Part shown: positions 16,505 to 25,287 of the stretch, one piece after another
How positions within the stretch are numbered: position 1 is the first letter of the stretch
How the letters are laid out: each line of letters starts with the position of its first letter
NCBI RefSeq assembly: GCF_947495255.1
Contig: NZ_CANLYI010000007.1
Location: 248,001-312,000, forward strand
DNA length: 64,000 nucleotides
Source of the DNA: an uncultured Winogradskyella sp.
GTDB lineage: Bacteria; Bacteroidota; Bacteroidia; Flavobacteriales; Flavobacteriaceae
Reading direction: 5' to 3'
Notes under the pieces: model-generated
Told to the model about the DNA's origin: nothing
Database searches by the model: none
Seen by the model: the letters and a program-made list of their open reading frames with translations, nothing else
Made by a program: the position numbers and the translations under genes

Positions 16505-18400
16505 TTATGTTTTTGGCAAGCTGATACTTATTACAGTTCCTCTATTTTCGGCTGTATTTATGGAAATTGTTCCGTTAAAGTCCGAAACTCTCTTTTCAAT
16601 ATTATTCAACCCAATACCTTTACTCTCGTCATTTAAGTTAAAACCTTTACCATCATCTTCATAAATAAGTTCAATGCTTTTTTCGTCGTTAGGTGATGTT
16701 AACTGAATACTTACTTCTTCAGCTCTTGCATGTTTTAGAGCATTGGTTACTAGTTCTTTTATGATATTAAACAGTGCTACTTGCATCGGAAGATCAACAG
16801 CGTTTATAGCATCTTTAGGATAAGCATCAAAACGCAAATCCTCTGTTGCGCCTTCCTTTATATTTTGAATATAATTGTTTACCAGATCGGTAAAAGCAGA
16901 TGCTTCAAATTCTTTAGGAATTAAACTATGTGAAATCTCTCTAACCTGGTCGTAAGTAGCATCGAGCTGATTTAAAATTTGTCTAAATTCTGGTTGATGG
17001 TCACCTAGACTATTCATCTTTAATTTAATACCTGCTAAATTTCCACCAATACTATCATGTAATTCTCTAGCAATACGGTCGCGCTCTTTAGATTGCACAG
17101 CAATAGCATTTTTAGCTAAATCTAATTCTTGAGATTGCAATAAGGTCTTAACTTCTTGCTGGTTAATAGCTTCTTGTTGTTTATTAACTAAACTTTGCGT
17201 TTGTAGTTTTTGATAATACACAATTAATAAAAGAATAATTGGAATGAGTATTACCAAAAAACCAATTAAAAAAGCATGTTTAATTGTTTTCTGACGTTCA
17301 ATTTCAGCTTCTTTTATTATTTGGTCTTCTTGTAGTTGATTAATTTCTTTCTCCTTTTTTAAAGTTTCGTATTTAAGCTCTATATCTTTAACCAATCGTT
17401 GATTCTGATTATCTGCAATTTCACGATTTACCCTTTGGTATTGGGTCATTAAGCTATAAGCATTTTGGTAATCTTCCTTAGCATTATAAAGTTTTACTAA
17501 AGCACTAATCACCTTTTGTTGCAGCTCTAAACGATTCCATTGAATGGTATTTACATAAGCTGTACTTAATGCTATTTCAGAAATGTCAAAATTTCCCAAC
17601 ATCGCATAACCATAACCTACATCTAACGTTGCTTCTATAAATAAATCGTAAAACCCACTGTTAAGCGCTTCAACTTTTATGGCTTCAGAACTATCAATTA
17701 AGGTTTCAAAATTGCCTTGCCTCAAATCTATTTCAGATAAATTGAGCTGTAATTCTAACCTCAGCTTTTGATAATCTTTTATAAAATCTTCAGACAAAGC
17801 ACTATTAATCATAGTTTTTGCTAAACCATAATCCTTTTCTAAAATTAAAAAATGACTTTTAACTATGCTGTTTTTTAAATAAAAATGAGAGTTAGCTTTA
17901 TCTTGAGGTAATCCTTCAAGAAGTTCTTTACATTTCTTAAATTCTCCTTTAAACAAATAGGTTTCTGCTAACTGTAATTTTAAGTAATTATGAATATAAT
18001 CTTCTGAAATTGAAGTTTCAACACCTTGAATACAAGATTTAACGGCTTCATCTAACAATCCCATTTTATGAGCAGCAACACCTTCATAATACAAAGCTCT
18101 AAACCTAATATTTTTAATATTTTGAAATGTTGAATCTTTATAAAACGCTTCGCTTTTAATTAATTTACCATAATGCATCAAAGAATCTGCATGACCAGAA
18201 TTTAAATAAATCTGAGCTATAGTGTCTAAATACTTAAATCTTATTTGTTGTGTTTCGGCTGTGTTTAACATTACAAAGAAATCATTACTTACAACCTTTG
18301 GCATATGACCAAATGCTTTAAAATTATATTGTTGTTCTTGAGTAAACCCTAGAAAACATATCATACTTAATAAAAGAAAAATTGTTTTTCTAATTTGCAT
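16505..18400 (-). CDS. TPR-containing sensor histidine kinase (HisKA_3 type)
   Basis: 631 residues. A signal peptide (1-20) leads into a periplasmic tetratricopeptide-like helical sensor region (about 40-340), a coiled coil (335-372), one membrane helix (about 375-396), another coiled coil, then the dimerisation/phosphoacceptor region with His448 (IARELHDSIGGNLAGIKLKM) and an HATPase domain (DDGKGFNLNDESKGIGLNNIEKRV). It passes phosphate to the regulator encoded 3 bp downstream. TPR sensor kinases of this layout are common in Flavobacteriia; the signal is unknown. A TACTTTTG box at 18423-18430 is the likely operon promoter. Confidence 0.93.
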   Translation of the reverse strand: MQIRKTIFLLLSMICFLGFTQEQQYNFKAFGHMPKVVSNDFFVMLNTAETQQIRFKYLDTIAQIYLNSGHADSLMHYGKLIKSEAFYKDSTFQNIKNIRFRALYYEGVAAHKMGLLDEAVKSCIQGVETSISEDYIHNYLKLQLAETYLFKGEFKKCKELLEGLPQDKANSHFYLKNSIVKSHFLILEKDYGLAKTMINSALSEDFIKDYQKLRLELQLNLSEIDLRQGNFETLIDSSEAIKVEALNSGFYDLFIEATLDVGYGYAMLGNFDISEIALSTAYVNTIQWNRLELQQKVISALVKLYNAKEDYQNAYSLMTQYQRVNREIADNQNQRLVKDIELKYETLKKEKEINQLQEDQIIKEAEIERQKTIKHAFLIGFLVILIPIILLLIVYYQKLQTQSLVNKQQEAINQQEVKTLLQSQELDLAKNAIAVQSKERDRIARELHDSIGGNLAGIKLKMNSLGDHQPEFRQILNQLDATYDQVREISHSLIPKEFEASAFTDLVNNYIQNIKEGATEDLRFDAYPKDAINAVDLPMQVALFNIIKELVTNALKHARAEEVSIQLTSPNDEKSIELIYEDDGKGFNLNDESKGIGLNNIEKRVSDFNGTISINTAENRGTVISISLPKT

Positions 18401-18422
18401 TGCCTTTTTAAAATTCTAGACA

Positions 18423-18430
18423 CAAAAGTA
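18423..18430 (-). promoter_or_regulatory. Candidate -7 box of the kinase/regulator operon
   Basis: TACTTTTG on the minus strand, 23 bp before the kinase ATG. A T-rich -33-like word (TTTTAG) lies about 20 bp upstream. Confidence 0.45.
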
Positions 18431-18541
18431 ACATATTGGTTTTCTATTTTCTAAAACTAGATTACAATACTGTTTTGTGCGATTTGGTATTACAATAATA
18501 CAAATAACGAAAACCCTCAATATCACGGTTTTCCGTGAAAA

Positions 18542-18578
18542 CAAAAAAAGCCTTGAGAATTTATATATTCTCAAGGCT
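18542..18578 (-). terminator. Rho-independent terminator of the DUF1328 gene
   Basis: A perfect 12-bp stem (agccttgagaat / attctcaaggct) with a 6-base loop; read on the minus strand it is followed by seven T. It lies just behind the stop codon of the 53-aa gene. Confidence 0.85.
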
Positions 18579-18603
18579 AATAATTTTATTTATAGTTTAA
18601 TAT

Positions 18604-18765
18604 CTATTTCTTAATGAGACTCTTTAATAATGATAGTACAAATAGTACTAAAAAGATAAAAAAGATAATTTTTGCGATTCCTGCTGCAGCACCTGCTATT
18701 CCTCCGAACCCAAGTACAGCTGCTATGATTGCTATTATAATGAATGTGATTGTCCAACGTAACAT
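18604..18765 (-). CDS. DUF1328 small membrane protein, 53 aa
   Basis: Hand-translated: ATG at 18765, stop TAG at 18604-18606, 53 residues beginning [20 protein letters not shown] and continuing [20 protein letters not shown]. Two membrane helices linked by the glycine/alanine-rich turn are the DUF1328 (YtjA-like) pattern. These proteins are small inner-membrane proteins induced by envelope or osmotic stress in many bacteria. Its own terminator and a 5' inverted repeat (18794-18814) show that it is a separate unit. Confidence 0.88.
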   Translation of the reverse strand: MLRWTITFIIIAIIAAVLGFGGIAGAAAGIAKIIFFIFLVLFVLSLLKSLIKK

Positions 18766-18793
18766 ATTTTTATGGTTTTAGTGTTAATTTCTA

Positions 18794-18814
18794 GAAATTA
18801 GCTCGTCTAATTTC
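18794..18814. promoter_or_regulatory. Inverted repeat in the DUF1328 upstream region
   Basis: gaaattag - ctcgt - ctaatttc, a perfect 8-bp inverted repeat with a 5-base spacer, 29 bp upstream of the ATG. Further out, on the minus strand, is TATATCTTTATATC, similar to TATATCTTTGTATC in front of the YtxH operon. It could be an operator or a 5' leader hairpin. Confidence 0.4.
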
Positions 18815-18957
18815 TTGATATAAAGATATATATAATAACCGTTCTGCTTTAGCCCAATCGAAAGGATTACTAACTCATATCAAATAAGTTATTACAAAAA
18901 AAAGTACCATATTTACATATGACACCTTTTTCAACCTAACCTAACTATTACCTACTA

Positions 18958-19407
18958 TTAATGTAAATCTTCCAAAGAATTAATTTTAGCCAATCCATTA
19001 TTAATTGTGGATTTTTGCGATTGCAATATTGATTTTGTACTCATAGGAAGACTCTGTTCTGTTAACACTTCTTCATATTCTTCAATAGCTGCTTTTTCTC
19101 CTCTAATGGCTTCATTTAACATAGATTCTTCTTCATCTGAGGATAGTAAACTTTTAATATCCATCCATGCTCTGTGTGCTGTACCTGTTAAACTTCCGCC
19201 TTTTTCGACATCTTGATTAAAACTTCTAATTTCTTGTTTTAACTCATGTCCAAAATTGTAACGCTCTTGCGCTTTATTTTTAAAATAAGATTTTAACGGT
19301 TCATGATTTATGTTTTCAGCAGCCTTTTTAAACCCCTTTTCAGCGTCGTATGTTTTTTCTAATAAATTGTTTAGTTTTTTCCCAACTTCTTCTGTGTATG
19401 TACTCAT
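18958..19407 (-). CDS. DUF2383 / PA2169-type four-helix-bundle protein
   Basis: About 149 residues from the ATG at 19407 (MSTYTEEVGKKLNNLLEKTYD); the frame is open to 19455 but that part is not conserved-looking. It has the ferritin-like DUF2383 pattern: DAEKGFKKAAENI, then SYFKNKAQERYNFGHELKQEI, then GTAHRAWMDIKSLLSSDEEESMLNEAIRGEKAAIEEYEEVL. The family is a predicted four-helix bundle found in stress-related loci. A metal site is possible but not obvious. Neighbours are the DUF1328 gene and a hemerythrin gene, all on the minus strand. Confidence 0.88.
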   Translation of the reverse strand: MSTYTEEVGKKLNNLLEKTYDAEKGFKKAAENINHEPLKSYFKNKAQERYNFGHELKQEIRSFNQDVEKGGSLTGTAHRAWMDIKSLLSSDEEESMLNEAIRGEKAAIEEYEEVLTEQSLPMSTKSILQSQKSTINNGLAKINSLEDLH

Positions 19408-19592
19408 ATTTTTAATTTTAAATTTATGGTACTTTATTTTTGAGATGTGTACCAATTGACATCTGTATTTAATATTTCTTTTTCTTAACTACAACAAAGT
19501 TAATAGTACCTACAAGTACTTCTTAATGCAATAGATTACAGTTTTAACTCAAATAGAATTGTTTGCGCTTTTATCACTAATTAATGGAGCGC

Positions 19593-20027
19593 TTACCTAT
19601 TTTCATTCATATAAGCATTATATTTTACTCCTAATTCGTCCTTTTGTTTTTCAGTTAATACTTTACCTGACAATTGAAAAAACGTATGTTCTTCATCTTC
19701 TAAATGATGTTCAACTTTATGCTTTAGGTCTTTCGCTATTTTTAACCACGCAGAGGAATCCATTTCTGTTTTTTCCAATTGCTCTATGAGTTCGTCAATT
19801 TCATGGTGTTCAGCAATTCCATGTCTTGCATGTTCTTGCATCATATCAATCGGAATTAAAGGTTTGTAAAAATGTCTTTCTTCAGCATTGGCGTGCAAAT
19901 CCAACTCTTTTTTTAAGTTTGAAAATATCTGATGTCTTTTATCAGTATCTCCAGATGTTTTTACCAGTTTTTCTAAAAGTTCTCTCTGAATATCATGGTC
20001 ATTTCTGATGGCTTCGTATATTTTCAT
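19593..20027 (-). CDS. Hemerythrin HHE-domain protein
   Basis: 144 residues with the histidines and acids expected for a diiron hemerythrin bundle: MKIYEAIRNDHDIQRELLEKL, LDLHANAEERHFYKPLI, HGIAEHHEIDELIEQLEK and LKHKVEHHLEDEEHTFFQL. Such proteins bind oxygen, nitric oxide or store iron; here it is a single-domain cytosolic form. It sits with other stress-type genes and is divergent from the AraC regulator with 277 bp between. I see nothing else in that stretch apart from AT-rich DNA. Confidence 0.9.
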   Translation of the reverse strand: MKIYEAIRNDHDIQRELLEKLVKTSGDTDKRHQIFSNLKKELDLHANAEERHFYKPLIPIDMMQEHARHGIAEHHEIDELIEQLEKTEMDSSAWLKIAKDLKHKVEHHLEDEEHTFFQLSGKVLTEKQKDELGVKYNAYMNENR

Positions 20028-20304
20028 GTCTTGTTATTTTTATGGTTATTCAAATATAATTCCATGATGTTCAATCGTTTTGCTCAATAGATTTAAAAAT
20101 TAACTGTAAAGCTTAAAAAAATAAAAAATCATATTGAATTTAATTTATCTTTACTTCGAAACTAATTATTCTATGAAATAGGCTAATACACCTAAGAAGA
20201 TTTAGATTTATTTGAACATACAATAAGAACGAAAGTTCTAATGCCAAAAGCAAACAGATTACTTTTAACGTATTGATTTAACTCTATTGTTAAACGAATA
20301 AATT

Positions 20305-21336
20305 ATGACTGAAATAGAAATAAGTGCAGAGAACACTAAGGATATTATTGAGCAACTTCAAAATAATATTGGTGGCGAAATTTTAGAACGTTGGGGAGAA
20401 TCTACCTTAGTTGTTGATAACAATAAGGCCAAAGGAACTGTTAAAGTGATTCCTTTTGATTGGGGCGTAAATCTAATGATTTATGATATAGAGTTTCACA
20501 ATGAAGTAGTGATGAGAATTGAAGCCACCGAGTTTAATCCTATACGTTTTATATACAATCTTCAGGGTGAGTTTTTTCATCGATTTGGTATACAAAGTAA
20601 AGAAGTATTAATTGAACAATTTCAAACGCTCATTTTTACCAATAAAACTGACGGAATCAATTGTTTACATTTTAAAGAAGGTGTGAAAATTGAAACTAAC
20701 ATTATTCAGATTGTTAGAAAAGATTTTTTAAAGAAACGAACCACTAAAGTTTCTACTTTAAATAAAAAACTTCAAGAAGTATTTGTAGATACTGACCATG
20801 ATAATCGTTTTTCTCATCATGGAACCTTAAACCTAAAAATGGCTGACCATGTAAAAAAATTACACAACATCAAAACAAAAGGTATGTTGCGTATTTTAAA
20901 AATGGAAGCCAAAGTTTATGAAATTCTATCTTTACATATTCAACAATACAATATACAATCTCAAGGTGTTGAATTACCAACCTCTTTGGTAAAAAGCGAA
21001 TTAAAACGCATTAGAAAAATTGGTCAGCAGATATTAAAAAATCCTGCTAAACAATATAATTTAGAGGATTTATCTGTAGAATCTGGTTTGTCGCAAGCAA
21101 AACTTCAGGATGGTTTTAAGTTTTTATATACTAGAACCGTCACTGAATTTATTAGACATGTAAGACTAGAATTGGCTAGAGATTTGTTAAAAACAAGTGA
21201 TTTAAACATTTCTCAGGTGGTATACACAATTGGCTTTACGAGCAGAAGTTACTTTTCTAAGATATTTAAAGAAAAATTCAACGTTTCTCCAAACGAATTT
21301 AAAGCTCAAATTCCAAACAAAGTAACCGTAAGTTAG
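20305..21336 (+). CDS. AraC-family transcriptional regulator
   Basis: 343 residues. The C-terminal 95 residues (about 245-338) are a double helix-turn-helix of the AraC type (YNLEDLSVESGLSQAKLQDGF and ARDLLKTSDLNISQVVYTIGFTSRSYFSKIFKEKFNVSPNEFK). The N-terminal part is strand-rich and unlike the arabinose-binding cupin. The gene stands on the plus strand within a group of minus-strand stress genes, so it is a candidate regulator for them, which is inference only. Confidence 0.9.
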   Translation: MTEIEISAENTKDIIEQLQNNIGGEILERWGESTLVVDNNKAKGTVKVIPFDWGVNLMIYDIEFHNEVVMRIEATEFNPIRFIYNLQGEFFHRFGIQSKEVLIEQFQTLIFTNKTDGINCLHFKEGVKIETNIIQIVRKDFLKKRTTKVSTLNKKLQEVFVDTDHDNRFSHHGTLNLKMADHVKKLHNIKTKGMLRILKMEAKVYEILSLHIQQYNIQSQGVELPTSLVKSELKRIRKIGQQILKNPAKQYNLEDLSVESGLSQAKLQDGFKFLYTRTVTEFIRHVRLELARDLLKTSDLNISQVVYTIGFTSRSYFSKIFKEKFNVSPNEFKAQIPNKVTVS

Positions 21337-21340
21337 CATT

Positions 21341-21544
21341 TTATTTAAAAAACCACTTTTTAATTAATGCAATAAAACGGTATTTACCAGTTAGTTTTAA
21401 GGCCGTACTTACCCAATTTAAGGGGTGTAAATCTTCTTTATACTCGTTTTTAATTAACTTGAGCTCTTCCCAAGCGATGTCGCGCTCTAATTGATAGCGC
21501 TTTAAGTCGTTATTTATATCTTCAAATGTTGTATATGTCTTCAT
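21341..21544 (-). CDS. DUF6327-type small protein
   Basis: About 67 residues from the ATG at 21544, one base behind the stop of the holin-like gene; the frame is open to 21568 but that start would overlap the neighbour. KTYTTFEDINNDLKRYQLERDIAWEELKL followed by a short amphipathic tail is typical of the small protein that follows the YtxH and holin-like genes in Flavobacteriia. Function unknown. Confidence 0.75.
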   Translation of the reverse strand: MKTYTTFEDINNDLKRYQLERDIAWEELKLIKNEYKEDLHPLNWVSTALKLTGKYRFIALIKKWFFK

Positions 21545-21545
21545 T

Positions 21546-21893
21546 TTAATTGAAAAAAATTTGTCCAACCTTCTTTATTATTATTGTATTGAATTTGGCT
21601 CTTAGTTTATAAATTATAATTGAAATCATAATATATATGAGACCAACTATTAAAAATCCCAGCGCGTAACTGTTCAAAGTTTTACCTAAAATCATAGCTC
21701 CTGAAACAGATAAAAACACCAATCCTGCAAACAAAAGACTACCAACAGCTAAAACTTTGGCCATTAAACTTAATGACAACGTTAACTGTTGAAAAATCTT
21801 CAATTTAAAATGTTGGTGAGACGCTCTTATGTAGCGCTCACCAATATTGGAAGCTTTTTCTGTAGTGTAATTAATGTCTTCAAATACACTCAT
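21546..21893 (-). CDS. Phage-holin-3-6/competence-like membrane protein
   Basis: 115 residues with two membrane helices (about 48-70 and 78-100) and a helical N-terminal part (IGERYIRASHQHFKLKIFQQLTLSLS). It belongs to the holin superfamily III-like group by pattern only. It is not a phage gene: no lysis or structural phage genes are near, and the YtxH/holin-like/DUF6327 trio is a standard flavobacterial envelope set. It is 3 bp behind the YtxH gene, clearly one operon. Confidence 0.82.
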   Translation of the reverse strand: MSVFEDINYTTEKASNIGERYIRASHQHFKLKIFQQLTLSLSLMAKVLAVGSLLFAGLVFLSVSGAMILGKTLNSYALGFLIVGLIYIMISIIIYKLRAKFNTIIIKKVGQIFFN

Positions 21894-21896
21894 AGA

Positions 21897-22229
21897 TTAG
21901 GCTTTTTTCTGTAAGTTCTTATTCTTCGCTTTTAAATCTTTCAACTTAGCCTCTAGTGTTGTAATCACATCTTCGGTCTTGTAACTAGCATTAGACACTA
22001 TAGATTCTACTTGATGGTCTAAATTTTCTTTTTGCGAAGAAATAGTATCCCCTAAAGAGTCTCTCAATTCTGTTGCTTTCTCTGCTACTAAATCTCTTCT
22101 TGCAGCAGCTTCATCTGCAATCTTTTGTCTCGTTACACTTCCTTTATCTGGTGCAAATAGAATTCCTAAAACTGCTCCTACTGCTGTTCCTGCTAATATT
22201 CCTAAAACTGTATTTCCGTTATTACTCAT
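21897..22229 (-). CDS. YtxH-domain protein
   Basis: 110 residues: an N-terminal membrane segment (NTVLGILAGTAVGAVLGILFAPDKGSVTRQKI) with the APDKG hallmark of YtxH proteins, then a long charged helix that may form a coiled coil. First gene of the three-gene operon. A TATCTTTG -7 box lies at 22279-22286. YtxH-like proteins are general-stress proteins in Bacillus; function here is not known. Confidence 0.9.
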   Translation of the reverse strand: MSNNGNTVLGILAGTAVGAVLGILFAPDKGSVTRQKIADEAAARRDLVAEKATELRDSLGDTISSQKENLDHQVESIVSNASYKTEDVITTLEAKLKDLKAKNKNLQKKA

Positions 22230-22278
22230 GTTATTATGTATTTAAATTAATTATAGTATTCAGCGCTTTGCTGTGATA

Positions 22279-22286
22279 CAAAGATA
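22279..22286 (-). promoter_or_regulatory. Candidate -7 box of the YtxH operon
   Basis: TATCTTTG on the minus strand, 50 bp before the ATG, inside TATATCTTTGTATC, which resembles the word in front of the DUF1328 gene. Confidence 0.42.
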
Positions 22287-22400
22287 TAAGCAAGACCAAT
22301 CATAGCTTAACTCTTTAGATAGCGATATTAGCTGTAATGCTATTTACTGTTAGCGTTAAACATTTTAGTAATTGCATTAAAGCATGAGAATTAATACAAC

Positions 22401-22408
22401 TAAATTTG
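22401..22408 (+). promoter_or_regulatory. Candidate -7 box of the aldehyde dehydrogenase gene
   Basis: TAAATTTG on the plus strand, 19 bp before the ATG at 22427. Confidence 0.42.
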
Positions 22409-22426
22409 TAGAAGAACCAAAATATT

Positions 22427-23791
22427 ATGAAAACAGAAATAAAAACATACAATCCTTTTAATGGCAATCAACTCGAAACTTATAAGTTAGATTCTAAGGA
22501 TGATTTAAAAGACAAACTAGACCTAGCAAATAAAACTTTTGGTGAATGGAAAAATCTAAAAATTTCTAAACGGGTTAAATTATTACAAAATTTAGCTAAT
22601 GAGATTGATACGAACAAAGCTGAATTAAGTGAACTTATTACCAGGGAAATGGGAAAACCAATTCTAGAAAGTAAAGCTGAAATTGAAAAATGCACCTTAC
22701 TTATTGATTTTTACATTGTAAATGCTGACCAATTTCTACAAGACGATATTATTGAAACTGAAGCACACGAAAGTTTCATCAGTTATGACCCATTAGGCTG
22801 TATTTTAGCCGTTATGCCTTGGAATTATCCGTTTTGGCAAGTTTTTAGATTTGCAATACCAACATTAACAGCTGGAAACGTAGCATTGTTAAAACATGCC
22901 TCTAACGTAACAGGTTGTGCAATTGCTATTGAAAAACTTTTCATTGATGCAGGATTTCCTAAAGGTTGTTTTCAAACTCTCATTACAGACCATAATGGTA
23001 TTGAAGAAATTATGGAAGACGAAATCGTTAAGGCCGTCTCCTTAACAGGAAGCGAAAAAGCTGGACGAAAAATTGCAGAAATCGCAGGTAAAAACCTGAA
23101 GCCATCCCTTTTAGAGTTAGGTGGAAACAATGCATGTATAATTTTAAAAGATGCTGACTTAGATAAATATATGGACACTATATTTAAGGCAAGAATGCAA
23201 AATTCTGGTCAAAGTTGCATTGCTGCCAAACGTTTTATTGTTGTTGAAGAGATATATGATGAGTTCATAAAAAAATTCAAATCAAAAGTCGAAGGTTTAA
23301 AATATGGCAACCCAATTGAAGAAGACACAACAATTTCTTGTTTAGCTAGAGAAGATTTAGCCGACATTTTAGAAGAACAAGTAAAAAAATCAATTGACTT
23401 AGGTGCAGAAGTTTTATATGGAAATCAGCGTAATGGTTCAAATTATCAACCTACCATACTAACTAATGTCTCGTCTGAAATGCCTGTTTTCAAAGAAGAA
23501 ACATTTGGACCATTAGCAGCTATTATTAAAGTAAGTTCTGAAAACGAAGCTTACGAGACAGCTTCTAATTCAAAATTCGGATTAGGAACTATGGTATTTA
23601 CCTCAGACTATGAATCGGCAACAAAACTTATTTCAGAAATTGAAGATGGTGCCTTTTTTATAAATGAAATGGTGAAATCTGACCCAAGACTACCGTTTGG
23701 TGGTACCAAAATCTCAGGTTTTGGTCGAGAATTATCTAAAGAAGGCATGCTAGCCTTTGTCAATAAGAAAACAATATATATTAACAAATAA
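22427..23791 (+). CDS. NAD(P)-dependent aldehyde dehydrogenase, succinate-semialdehyde type
   Basis: 454 residues. The cofactor fold (VMPWNYPFWQVFR near 129, SLTGSEKAGRKIA near 205), general base Glu230 (LLELGGNNACIIL) and catalytic Cys264 (NSGQSCIAAKRF) are all present, and the C-terminus has the usual PFGGTKISGFGRELSKEGM. Length and the short N-terminus fit the succinate-semialdehyde dehydrogenase group common in Flavobacteriia; the exact aldehyde cannot be told from sequence. It is followed 11 bp later by a tiny membrane-protein gene. Confidence 0.87.
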   Translation: MKTEIKTYNPFNGNQLETYKLDSKDDLKDKLDLANKTFGEWKNLKISKRVKLLQNLANEIDTNKAELSELITREMGKPILESKAEIEKCTLLIDFYIVNADQFLQDDIIETEAHESFISYDPLGCILAVMPWNYPFWQVFRFAIPTLTAGNVALLKHASNVTGCAIAIEKLFIDAGFPKGCFQTLITDHNGIEEIMEDEIVKAVSLTGSEKAGRKIAEIAGKNLKPSLLELGGNNACIILKDADLDKYMDTIFKARMQNSGQSCIAAKRFIVVEEIYDEFIKKFKSKVEGLKYGNPIEEDTTISCLAREDLADILEEQVKKSIDLGAEVLYGNQRNGSNYQPTILTNVSSEMPVFKEETFGPLAAIIKVSSENEAYETASNSKFGLGTMVFTSDYESATKLISEIEDGAFFINEMVKSDPRLPFGGTKISGFGRELSKEGMLAFVNKKTIYINK

Positions 23792-23802
23792 AATCTTAAA
23801 TC

Positions 23803-23955
23803 ATGAAATTTATAAAAGAAGAAGACGAGGAAAGAAGAGATTATATCTTTCAAAAAAATGACAAAACACTATTTGGAACTCGAATAATAATCCTTGTACT
23901 TGTTATCTTAACAGGTGCAGTTATAGCTTCAGGAATTCACTTTGAGTGGTTCTAA
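23803..23955 (+). CDS. Small single-helix membrane protein, 50 aa
   Basis: Hand-translated: ATG at 23803, stop TAA at 23953-23955, 50 residues. A charged start (MKFIKEEDEERRDYIFQKND) precedes one membrane helix (IIILVLVILTGAVIASGIHF). It is 11 bp behind the aldehyde dehydrogenase gene and is followed by a strong terminator, so it is probably a real last gene of that unit. Function unknown. Confidence 0.6.
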   Translation: MKFIKEEDEERRDYIFQKNDKTLFGTRIIILVLVILTGAVIASGIHFEWF

Positions 23956-23970
23956 TCACATATAAAATCA

Positions 23971-23998
23971 AAAAAGCTCAGCAATGCTGAGCTTTTTT
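23971..23998. terminator. Bidirectional rho-independent terminator
   Basis: agctcagc-aat-gctgagct with A-tract before and six T after. It ends the aldehyde dehydrogenase unit on the plus strand and can also end the tRNA transcript on the minus strand. Confidence 0.85.
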
Positions 23999-24007
23999 GT
24001 TAAAAAG

Positions 24008-24082
24008 TCGGGGTGGCAGGATTCGAACCTGCGGCCTCCACGTCCCAAACGTGGCGCGATAACCGGGCTACGCTACACCCCG
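24008..24082 (-). tRNA. tRNA-Pro (anticodon UGG)
   Basis: 75 bases without an encoded CCA. The acceptor stem CGGGGTG pairs with CACCCCG, the anticodon stem CCACG/CGTGG encloses TTTGGGA with anticodon TGG, and the T arm GCAGG-TTCGAAT-CCTGC is perfect. A/G-rich proline-type variable loop AGGCC. It lies alone between two plus-strand units. Confidence 0.96.
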
Positions 24083-24186
24083 AATTTTGGTTTCCCGTTT
24101 TCGGACTGCAAATATATAGATTTTCTTTATAATCCAACAACATTTTTTTAACTTTAAAATCTAATTCTTTTTTATCCGTCACTACT

Positions 24187-25287
24187 ATGAATTTAAGAAA
24201 CATTTTTATCGTTATAATTCTGACCTCTACTTTTGCTTGTGCTCAAGACAAGAACCCTATAAACACAAAAAATAGTCATGAAGTAATCGTACCAAACCTT
24301 GTTAATCCTTGGAGTTTTACATTTCTTCCTAATAAATCTATACTTATAACGGAAAAATCAGGAGAATTAATTCACTTCGAAGACGGTAAGAAAACAAACA
24401 TCACAGGATTACCAAAAATATACCTTCGCGGTCAAGGTGGCTTATTAGATATTATTTTACATCCCAACTATGAGGAAAATAAATGGATTTATTTTTCATA
24501 TGCCTCTTCCGACAATAATAGTTCAGGCGGAAACACAACTATAGCAAGAGCTAAACTTAAAGAGAGCAGTTTAATAGACTTAGAGGTTTTATATAAAGCA
24601 ACTCCAGACACTTCAAAAGGTCAGCATTTTGGATCAAGATTAGTCTTTGACGATAGTAATTGTTTGTTTTTTACCATAGGAGATCGCGGAAACAGAGATG
24701 AAAATCCGCAAGATATTACTAGAGACTGCGGAAAAATTTATAGAATAAATGATGACGGCTCAATCCCTGAAGATAATCCGTTTGTAAATGAAGCTAATGC
24801 AAAAACTGCAATATATTCATATGGACATCGAAACCCACAAGGTCTGACTCGACACCCTAAAACAAGCGCCATTTGGTCACATGAGCATGGACCAAAAGGA
24901 GGTGATGAAATAAATATTATTGAAGCAGGAAAAAACTATGGTTGGCCAATTATTAGCTACGGAGTAAATTACAGCGGCACTAAATTCACAGATATAACAG
25001 AAAAAGAAGGCTTAGAACAACCAATTCATTATTGGGATCCATCCATTGCTCCATGTGGAATGGCTTTTATTAATAGTGACAAATATGGTGATTGGAAAAG
25101 CAACCTACTTATTGGTTCTTTAAAATTTCAATATTTAAACATGTGTACTTTAAAAGATAACAAAGTTATAAAAGAAGAAAGATTACTAGACGGTCTTGGC
25201 AGAATTAGAAGCGTAAACCAAGGACCAGATGGTTATATTTACGTTGGCGTTGAAAATTTAGGAATTGTAAAATTAATCAGAGAATGA
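24187..25287 (+). CDS. PQQ-dependent soluble sugar dehydrogenase (glucose/sorbosone dehydrogenase family)
   Basis: 366 residues with a signal peptide (NIFIVIILTSTFACAQ). The six-bladed propeller signature words are present: NPWSFTFLPNKSILITEKSG, QGGLLDIILHPNYEENKWIYFSY, GQHFGSRLVFDDSNCLFFTIGDRG, YGHRNPQGLTRHPKTSAIWSHEHGPKGGDEIN and KNYGWP. These match the family of PQQ- and calcium-dependent aldose oxidoreductases, which are periplasmic. The stop overlaps the start of a cytochrome c gene by 4 bp, so electrons probably pass to that cytochrome. PQQ synthesis genes are not in the window, so cofactor supply is open. Confidence 0.9.
   Translation: MNLRNIFIVIILTSTFACAQDKNPINTKNSHEVIVPNLVNPWSFTFLPNKSILITEKSGELIHFEDGKKTNITGLPKIYLRGQGGLLDIILHPNYEENKWIYFSYASSDNNSSGGNTTIARAKLKESSLIDLEVLYKATPDTSKGQHFGSRLVFDDSNCLFFTIGDRGNRDENPQDITRDCGKIYRINDDGSIPEDNPFVNEANAKTAIYSYGHRNPQGLTRHPKTSAIWSHEHGPKGGDEINIIEAGKNYGWPIISYGVNYSGTKFTDITEKEGLEQPIHYWDPSIAPCGMAFINSDKYGDWKSNLLIGSLKFQYLNMCTLKDNKVIKEERLLDGLGRIRSVNQGPDGYIYVGVENLGIVKLIRE

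Noticed and set aside
21546..21893. Holin-like gene as a prophage remnant
   Set aside because: It belongs to a standard YtxH/holin-like/DUF6327 trio and there are no phage structural, integrase or attachment signals.
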